Assembly (NCBI GenBank): GCA_022457155.1
Contig: JAJGOT010000442.1
Coordinates: forward strand, 363,501 to 427,500
Direction of reading: 5' to 3'
Length of the DNA: 64,000 nucleotides
Source of the DNA: Cladopsammia gracilis
Lineage: Eukaryota > Cnidaria > Anthozoa > Scleractinia > Dendrophylliidae
Shown in pieces: positions 11,031 to 64,000 of the stretch (position 1 is the first letter of the stretch; every line of letters begins with the position of its first letter). Under the pieces are notes generated by a model, which was not told the DNA's origin, searched no databases, and saw only the letters and a program-made list of their open reading frames with translations. The position numbers and the translations under genes are program-made.

Positions 11031-13559
11031 CTTTTAAAAGATCTTGATAACAGGAGTAATTTAGAATTTTAAGGTAACACAACACTTTTTAATGTTTCGG
11101 CGGTTATATAATTAAATTTAAAATAAATATATAACACTAATTAGAAATGCTAATGAAAATAGTAAGTGAGAGCAATATACAAAGTTTTAAATTAACGTGT
11201 TCGATTGAAGGAGGGCTTGTCCCAGTGGATGTGCAAAGATTCCTTTATCTTAAGTTGAAAATTAGTAACTGATCCATAATGCTAAAACATTTGGAGGAAC
11301 ATGAAGTGCGGCAATTCTTAGATTGTTGTAAGTCTTTGAATACATGAGAGGCCCTATCCCTGACCAGCTACTTGCGTTCGCGTTTGGAAAAATGTCGACA
11401 GTGATACATATCAATTGCCGCGTGGAGAGGAAAGTCGTAAGTCGATCAAATTTTATTAGACAAAAAAGTGACATCTAAACTAGAAACTTGGGCTGCTGTG
11501 TAAATATTTAATACGGAATGTTCTACTATAGATATATATCTGTAACGATAATGCCGCTTGTAAGAAGGATTCGGAGGATACTACACGCTTACACTGCACA
11601 GCCCATCATCACAGGTCCTTTAATGCAAACGTTTACAGGAATAACAATACATATATAGTAATTTCCTTACCTCCGGTGTTTTCAATTGGAGAAGTTTACA
11701 CGACGAAGTGCACAAACAAACTGAGCAGTTACCTCGAAATAAGAATAATAAGTTGGCAATTGTCCATTCGTATTAAAAGTTTTTCTCTTCTGCTTGACAT
11801 GCCTCAGACAAAGAAATCTATTTTTAAAAGAAATCTCAATTGCGCCAAGGTGAAACACTCGATTGTATTATTTAACGTCATCACTGATTCCCCGTCAGCA
11901 AAAGGAAGTCGATTTCTAAAAGATGCTTCTCCATTGTGTCTACCTCTCATGCATGGACAGCCATGCGATCATTGAACAATTATTCACCAAACTAGAAGTA
12001 AATACTGGTGGATATTCACTCTTAACCAACACTGAGGTGAATAACTGTTTTAGTATATACTCAACCAGTGGATAGCCAGCCCAAGATAGTTACTTTAATT
12101 TATTTCTGACAAATGGGGGAAAAAACTAGCGCGCGAAACCAGACCAATGCCTGAAGATGAATAAGAAATCGTAACCAATCAAAGCGCACGAAAAGAACAA
12201 CCCATCGGTTTGTTATATACTGAAATGAATTATCCCTCGAGGGCTGATTTGTCTGACGGTTTTCGTTCGTATTATATCAAGTCCTTTTGTTTATACTGAG
12301 CTGACTGAGAGTCGTCTTCACATGCCTACAGTTTCCGCAACAGTTTCTAGAATGATCCTAACGACACGGAGTACAAACTAGCAACATGATTTCCTTTCGC
12401 CTGTACTTTCGTAGTTACCGTATTCATTACCGCACATTCATTTTCTGAATTAAATACTGAACCCAGAGTTGTCCAATATGTTTATTTATTTTGCTATTTT
12501 AAGCCTTTCAGATGGTTTTTAAACAAAGATGTTTCTGCAATTGTTACCGGTGGTAAAACACAAAAGTTCCTTCGACAGGTTTAATGAATATCCAAATCAA
12601 GACGTTTTTAAAAGTTGTTCACCTTACCCTGCCTCTAACAACACACTGAAATGCTTCACTGTAATATAGATGTCTGAACTATAAATAGCCAGATTAACAC
12701 GAGAGAGGTCTATTAATAAAAAAAAAAACATTATTTACTTCTTCCAGTGGCCTATTCCATGTGATACGATTGTGTCCTGGAAGTAGATAGATACCGGCGC
12801 TCATTACTTTTTCGCGTGCCAACTATCCTTCGCCACCCACTTTATGAACACCTGGACCTAATCTCCGTCAGCACTCGAATATTTCTTTCTTCGCGCGCCG
12901 CCTATCCTTCGTTCCCCACTATCTGAACACCTGGAACAGGCTACCCACTATCCGAACACCTGGAACAGGCTAGGCTATTCTCACAGTCATCCCATATGAC
13001 CATATGCAGTGTGATGAATGCTCCTTTGTTCGAGTTGCCATTTGCCATTTTTTAAAATATTTTATTTCAATGTTTATTGAATGCGATATAAGCGTAGAAT
13101 CCTGTGGTTATTTAATTATGTAGGTAAAATAAACCTAAAACCTTTTTTTTGCATTTAATAATCTTGTAAAAGCCCAGTCCCTAATACGGATTTTGTAATC
13201 TTTCTATATAATTATAATAGCTTTACTTTGTAACATACTTTGAAATCAACTATTCATCTATATATAAACATTTCCCTAGCATCCTTTATTAGTACACACG
13301 AGGTGTTTGAAATCAGCTAGTGCTCTTTAAGCAGTGCCTGATTCAATCGCGATCCAATCACAGCAGACATTTATAAGAACTCTTTTACCAGTGTTCTTTA
13401 TTGCTTGGTATTGCACTCAAGAAACACTGCCAAAAAATTGCCATAAAGAAACCAGCATGGTTAGTGAGACTGGGAGGTTGATTTGAGACGGATTAAGAGC
13501 CCCTATATAAAGGCTATATCGACTTTCACGAAGATGGTTCTTGTTGAACTGAGCACACG
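11031..13559. other. Intergenic, dispersed-repeat-like
   Basis: No exon recognised. A 99-codon plus frame at 11676-11975 has no domain signature. A short direct repeat (CTATC[T/C]GAACACCTGGAACAG) occurs at about 12920-12970. Confidence 0.45.
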
Positions 13560-13850
13560 CTTAAAAATATGACATAGCGCCCAATCTAATAAGCAACCCC
13601 CACTCCTCCCACATGTAACACACACGCAGATTTGTGCCGGTTTTCTACTGAATGATACGTTTTGTTTTGCGAGTTACAGTTTGTGTTCAGTTCACTTGAA
13701 ATAAAGACAATGACATATTGAGGCTGAAATTTGAAAAACGAAATAATCGCCCCCTTCAAATAAGCGCCCTCCCTTCGAATTAGCGCCCCCATCTCGACTC
13801 AGAAAATTAAATAAGCGCCCCGGGCGCTATTTCGAGAATTACGGTAACTA
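13560..13850. repeat. Dispersed repeat rich in 'AAATAAGCGCCC'
   Basis: Several variants of ATAAGCGCCC(CC) at 13575-13830 with a GGGCGCTATTTCGAG end. A related 'gggGCACTTATT' stretch occurs at 63280-63660 in the polycystin gene. Confidence 0.5.
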
Positions 13851-14190
13851 ATTGCGTCATTTGAAGCGTTTATAATTTATTCATAATCGTATGTTTTGTG
13901 TTTCTTATGTTACCCAAGGTAACCCTATTTGGTAGCCTTGACCCCAAAACAAAAGAGCTGCCAACGATAATGTTGACATGTTTTCTTAGTGAAAATTGCA
14001 ATATTTTTTTCTTTTGTCTCAGGTTCCCTCATCCCTAATAATTGCCTATGACTAATAACTTTGCAATGGATGAGTGACTTCTTTGATGTCAGATAATCTG
14101 TATAACATAATGAAATAGGACGCGCTGTAGTTAGGGTGTTCAATCCTGTATATCTGCCCAAATAGGTTGATCTTCGCAACGCTGTTTTAA

Positions 14191-20268
<6,078 letters not shown>

Positions 20269-20454
20269 CCTATGCATTTGCCAGTAACTGTAGCTTTCTT
20301 GTTATTAAAAATGCGGTTATTGTCTTTCTTCTTGTGATTTTTGGGGTATCGTCGTGGACTAACAGCAACTGACTTCCTTTTCGTCTATGACGTAAGGCGC
20401 AAAACATCCTGGTGATCATGCCAATCCTGACTAATCTTTTACTAATCTTTCACT
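20269..20454. other. 3' flank of the glycosidase gene
   Basis: Contains the likely 3' UTR with ATTAAA at about 20303; no other feature seen before the satellite. Confidence 0.5.
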
Positions 20455-22125
20455 TTTGGATTTAACTGCTAATTTTATACACGTTTGAAACAATGTGACC
20501 ACGTGATCGTTTCTTGCAACTTTCAAAGAAATAGCTTTTGCAGAAACGGAGTAAGTCCCCTATGAATATTGAAACAATAGAAATTTGTTTATGAGCAAAA
20601 ACGTGCCATATTTGCATAAATCCAAAAGGACTCTTTCTAGTTCATTTTGGCTTATTAACAGTTTTCAATTGTTTCAATATTCATGTCTTTATTCCCAAGC
20701 GTCCCTTGGGATTGTAATGCTAATTTTATGCGCGTTAGAAAGAGTGTGAGCACGTGATCATTCTGTGTAACTTTTAAAACCATAGCTCCCGTAGAAACGG
20801 TGCAAAATCCCTCTGAATATTGAAACAATAGAAATTTGTTAATGAGCAAAAATGAGCCATGTTTTCAAAAGTCCAAGTGGACACATTTTAGCATATTGTC
20901 CGTTTACAATTGTTTCAATATTCATGTGGTTTATTAATTCCCAAGCGTCCCTTGGGTCATATTGCAATGCTATATTTTGTGCGCGTTAGAAGGAGTGTGA
21001 GCACGTGATCATTCTGTACAACTTTCAAGACCATAGCTCTTGTATCAAACGGAGCAAATCCCCTCTGAATATTGAAATAAATGAAATTTGTAAATGAGCA
21101 AAAATAAGCGTTATTTTTAAAATCCAGGACCCTTTTAGCTTATTAACTGTTTTATATTGTTTTAATATTCATGCGTTTATTCCCAAGCGTCCCTTGGGAT
21201 TGGACTGCTAATTTTATGCGCGTTAGAAGGAGTGTGAGCACGTGATCATTCTGTGCAACTTTCAAGACCATAGCTCTTGAATCAAATGGAGCAAATCCCC
21301 TCTGAATATTGAAATAAATGAAATTTGTTAATGAGCAAAAATAAGCGTTATTTTTAAAAATCCAGGAACCTTTTAGCTTATTAACCGTTTTCGATTGTTT
21401 CAATATTCATACCTTTATTCCCAAGCGTCCCTTGAGATTGGACTGCTAATTTTATGCACGTTAGAAAGAGTGTGAACACGTTTTCATTCTGTGCAACTTT
21501 CAAGACTATAGCTCTTGTAGAAACGGAGCAAATCCCCTCTGAATATTGAAGCAATAGAAATTTGTAAATGAGCGAAAATAAGCCATAATTTTAAAAATCT
21601 AAGATGAAACCTTTTAGCTCATTAACCATTTTCCATTGTTTCAATATTCATGCGTTTATTCCCAAGCGTCCCTTGGGATTGGACTGCTAGTTTTATGCGC
21701 GTTAGAAAGAGTGCGAGCACGTGATCATTCTATGCAGCTTTCAAGATCATAGCTCTTGTAGAAAAGGAGCAAATCCCTGTGAATATAGAAACAATAGAAA
21801 TTTGTTAATGAGCAAAATGAGTTATATCTTGAAAAATCCAAGATGACACTTTTTAGCTCATTAACCATTTTCTACTGTGTCAATATTGATGCGTTTATTC
21901 CCAAGCGTTAGCAAATGATCATTCTGTGCAACTTCAAGGCTGGAGCTTTTGTTGAAACGGAGCAAATGTCCTCTGAATATTGAAACAATAGAAATTTGTT
22001 AATGAGCAAAAATTAGTCATATTTTCAAAAATCCCACAGGACACTTTAAAGCTCATCAACCATTTTCTATTGTTTTAATATTGATGCGTTTATTCCCAAT
22101 TGTCCCTTGGGATTTGACTGATGTG
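20455..22125 (+). repeat. Satellite of ~240 bp, about 7 units
   Basis: Each unit runs CTGCTAATTTTATGCGCG, GTGTGAGCACGTGATCATTC, CTCTGAATATTGAAACAATA, AATTTGTTAATGAGCAAAAA, and CCCAAGCGTCCCTTGGGATT. Unit starts near 20458, 20707, 20955, 21195, 21431, 21675 and 21905 (the last truncated at its start). It separates the 3' ends of the two convergent genes. Confidence 0.92.
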
Positions 22126-22129
22126 TCAC

Positions 22130-22906
22130 GTGATAAAATACTCTAGGATTTTTTTTGTATTTCCCACTCCAGAAACTATGAAAAATACCATAATACTTTT
22201 TAAGTGCACGTTTGGGTGGTGCTTGATGTGAGCCTGATTTTTCCAATTTCTTTTGTTTTCAGCACAAACTACACGTGCTATGCTTCAACTTCTTGGCAAT
22301 TTGCATACGGTGCACATTTGTATACGCACACAATGCTACGTCCTAGCGTTCCTCCATGCACTCTGAATTGCATTGTGCCGTTCAAACAAAGGAGACTTGA
22401 ATAATAACACTCCAGTGAGGATGATCCTGCGCATAAAAGATTATGGTATTTTTCGGAGTGGCCTATTTTGGCAGCCTTGTCCAGAGGTTTCTTCGCCCGC
22501 GATTTTGAATGCGGAGAAGGCTTGGGGACGAGGTTGATTACTAAGGGTGAAAGAAGAAGATTCAGCGCATATTTAACGTAACTGTTGTTTATTTTATTTC
22601 AAAATTAAAATAGAATTTTCAATTTTACCACTTTTTATATTTAGTACAAAAAGGCTTTTGATAAATAAACAGCATCTACTTTCTTTTATATTACTCCGGT
22701 TTGTTACATGTAAAACTATTCTTTTGTATATATAGATATATTTTTTGAACAAAATATGATAAACTCTTTAAAAAGACATTGGTCCATGGATAAAATTCAG
22801 ACCAAGTGTTTTGATAGATCACAGAATCATCAACATCAGATTAAACCTTTCAGAGCCATCCACTCCTAAACAACAACTCAGATTCAAACACAAGTCGGCC
22901 TCCACT
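22130..22906. other. Intergenic, nothing recognised
   Basis: No exon-like frame with a family motif on either strand; AT-rich in 22560-22760. Confidence 0.4.
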
Positions 22907-23021
22907 AAGGCCTGGTTCAAACGTCGAACTTCTCATGTGCAAATGAGCAAAATCTATTGTTCTTGCTCATTTGCATTAGATTCGGCACATGTGAAGTTCG
23001 ACGTTTGAACCGGGCCTAACA
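22907..23021. mobile_element. Short hairpin MITE
   Basis: Ends TAAGGCCTGGTTCAAACGTC and its inverse GACGTTTGAACCGGGCCTA, with CATGTG and GCAAATGAGC inner matches. About 115 bp in all. Confidence 0.85.
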
Positions 23022-23501
23022 AATTTACATTCATTTCCACTTTATAAACGAGGTTCGTCATAAGTATTATCTTAATTGAAAATTTCGAAAAGGGGAGAAT
23101 CTGCTGAGTGAAGGGAGTGCAGGCGCAGGAGAATGTGAAAGGCCGCAGTCCTTGCACTTTCACCCACCTCGATCAGCGGACTAACCTAGCGCTTCATTAT
23201 GCCTCTGGAAGAGAGAAACCAACCACAATGTCGACAACTGATTACTTATGAGCATTAAAATCACTCTGCGCCTTCGTTGCACGCATGGCAGCGTCAGCGA
23301 TCAAACGCAACGCGTGTGCGCAGTTCCTGTCAAATTTTGTTTCACTTTTATAAACTCAAAACCGTTTCTGGAAACTAAAGCTCTTTACCTCGAGTATCTG
23401 TACATGTACAAAAGTTAGTAACTGTTAGTCGCTGGTTTTATCGAGTTGCTATTTTGTTATTTTAAAACACATTTTTGGTCCGTAGCTTTGAAAACACTTA
23501 C

Positions 23502-23678
23502 AGTTTCAAGGCAAAGCAAACCGGAAGTGGCGTGGATTGTTTGCATTTGACCGTTCTTTATGGAAACACACCTAAGACCTAAGCCGTCCTCTCTAAACGT
23601 GAACTGACCATATTCTGGGACCGATGGCGAACTACAGCGAAATTTCATTATTCAAACAGTTTGGGACACCGTTTTATA
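23502..23678 (-). other. Possible orphan first exon with TATA box
   Basis: On the minus strand an ATG at 23646-23648 opens 49 codons (MKFRCSSPSVPEYGQFTF...) ending at an ideal donor GTAAGTG at 23501. TATAAAAC lies at about 23671-23678. A plus-strand ACCGGAAGTG (ETS-type site) is inside at about 23519-23528. No downstream exon was found and the peptide resembles no family I know, so this may be chance or a non-coding first exon. Confidence 0.2.
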
Positions 23679-24272
23679 TTCAGCTACAAGAAATCTTGAC
23701 GCCGAGAAAAAGTTAATGTATTGAGATAATTGTAAGATCTTAAAAAAAAGACTTGCTTAAACAAAAAGTTTCACAAGTTCACGTTGTAACCGCGTCCACA
23801 GTTTTTGGGTTCCAATCCAAGATGACAAACTGGCTACCTGGCAAGACGTTGTTTTTGTTGTGGTTGATTAAAACTCCTTATTACATTATTAGTATTCACC
23901 TCGTTATGCAAAGCGTGGATTACCCGACCTCCAAAAAACTGGGAACAAGAAATTCTCCCTTCTAGCAACGAGCTAAATCACGTTTATACGAAAATTTTCA
24001 CTGACGTTTTCTTTTTTAGCTACAAAATAACTGACCTCTGTTACAAAAAAGTTAAAAAGCGGTAAATAAAAAAAGTCGTAGTACCTTCTGCTATGTACAA
24101 TAATGGATAATTCCGAGTGCGATTAGGTGATGTGCATATTAACGATAAACTGTTTACAAAATATATTGTTTCTCAATTCTTAATTTGTTGACTCTAATTG
24201 TCTGAGAATAGATTAAATATCCCGCTCTGTTATCAAGTAGTACAGGGTATACTTGAGCGGTAAGTATATATC

Positions 24273-24410
24273 AAACACCAGGACGAGTGTTTCAACAGGA
24301 TTTCCAAACACCGAGAAGAGGGTTAAAAAAACGAGGCACAGCGGAGTTTTTCAATCGGCTTCGAGGTGTTTGGATACCTGATCAAAAACTCTTTCTAGAG
24401 TGTTTGATTT
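24273..24410. repeat. Fold-back repeat, 'ATCAAACAC...GTGTTTGAT' family
   Basis: Inverted halves CAAACACC...GTGTTTCAACAGGATTTCC and the inverse with GGTGTTTGGATACCTGATCA. Sister copies at about 29735-29875, 41418-41560 and 48165-48285 have stronger symmetry. Confidence 0.7.
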
Positions 24411-25163
24411 GGCTTCTCAGGACCATTAATATTTTCTGAAGAAATTAAAAGCAAAAGTTCACCAAATTTTATGGTAATTAAAATCGATTATCAAAACCTC
24501 CTTCACTGTGGTGATTTTCTTTGTTTTCTCGCCATGAATTTTTAATGAGTTTGAGAAATTGATGCCATTGAATTTCTCTTTCAGAGGTTATGTTCTTTTT
24601 CCTTTAGAAGCGAATCATGTTACAAGATAACCTCTATTAAGCTCTGTTTTTCCTATCATCTTATGAAATACATTCACTGTGGTTTAAGTGGCAAACACAC
24701 AAATCTGATTGGCTCAATCGTTACCGTCTATTCGCCCATAGACAACGATCGCGCGCTATGTTCTTGAAAAAGTTACGTCTCTTTTACTTTTCCTCATTTT
24801 TTTTGGGACCTAAACATTGTCGTTTTCCGACTACAATCATTTAGTCGTATTATAGTCACAATTACATTTAAAGTTCTTGTAAGCGGGAAGCTCTACTTAG
24901 GCCGCCTCGACAAAACCCCATTTGAATTCTCCGCTTACCAGAAGCTCCAATTACGTACGGAAACTTCTACTGCTTCCCGAGTGTCCTCTTACGGGAGCTG
25001 CGACTGTATAATTACTTTTCAAGGGGAGGAGAGGGGGCATTATGTGGTTGGTTCCTACAGGATCATCATTTTTCAGGATATGATTCAACTATAGTTAATA
25101 AGTACATCTAGAATGCCTACATTAATATTGAGCCATGCCTATTTTGTTCCTGCGACGTAATAT
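24411..25163. other. Intergenic / probable 3' UTR of polycystin gene
   Basis: No exon seen. The polycystin stop is at 25164-25166 on the minus strand, so its 3' UTR must lie here, but I could not fix a poly(A) site. Confidence 0.4.
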
Positions 25164-63905
<38,742 letters not shown>

Positions 63906-64000
63906 CTGCAAAGAAATGTCACTTATAATAATTTATTAATTTGAAGGGGCAATGTCACATGGATTTTGCTCTTTTTTGTTCAAAACTGTACTAAATAATT

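Noticed and set aside
11676..11975. 99-codon plus frame
   Set aside because: No domain or splice context; AT-rich intergenic DNA.

Overview
The window is eukaryotic and most probably from a cnidarian, with a stony coral or close anthozoan the best guess. Genes are split by short GT-AG introns, the DNA is AT-rich, and intergenic and intronic space is crowded with short inverted-repeat (MITE-like) elements, simple repeats and satellites. The organism is inferred from gene content and repeat style, not from a database match. All exon models were built by eye from splice sites, reading frame and family motifs.

Three protein-coding genes are visible. (1) Minus strand, 8668 down to 1716 and possibly beyond: a secreted multidomain protein with a signal peptide, a D8C domain (the cysteine-rich domain of uromodulin and OIT3) and then alternating EGF-like and fibronectin type II (FN2) modules. 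Its 3' half is a tandem array of a ~1.15 kb unit carrying EGF-EGF-FN2 exons, all phase 1-1; one unit has a deletion that destroyed an EGF pair. (2) Plus strand, 14224-20268: a complete five-exon family 1 glycoside hydrolase (lactase/beta-glucosidase-like, 525 aa) with both catalytic glutamates, a signal peptide and a hydrophobic C-terminal tail. (3) Minus strand, 63905 down to 25164: the last 45 exons (2603 codons plus stop) of a polycystin-1-like receptor-channel. It has the REJ region, GAIN/GPS, TM1, PLAT, the ten remaining membrane segments with the polycystin extracellular domain, and a long serine-rich cytosolic tail with a predicted coiled coil. Phases close through all 45 exons. Its N-terminus lies beyond the right edge.

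Layout: 1-1500 LINE fragment and (TC)n; 1508-8668 EGF/FN2 gene; 8.7-14.2 kb intergenic with MITEs and TAA-rich DNA; 14.2-20.3 kb glycosidase gene whose introns hold at least six inverted-repeat elements; 20.4-22.1 kb satellite of ~240 bp units; 22.1-25.1 kb mostly featureless; 25.2-63.9 kb polycystin gene. Genes 1 and 2 are divergent; genes 2 and 3 converge on the satellite. No functional link between the three genes is evident.

The most unusual signals are the recently duplicated EGF-EGF-FN2 exon unit with its broken copy; a 24-bp coding minisatellite giving a ~122-residue Gly-Ser-Thr run inside the polycystin REJ region; a family of TTAACCC-ended elements whose interior has expanded into 104-bp and 86-bp satellites in five polycystin introns; and several splice sites that abut simple repeats or transposon ends. 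I saw no CRISPR array, operon or other prokaryotic feature.
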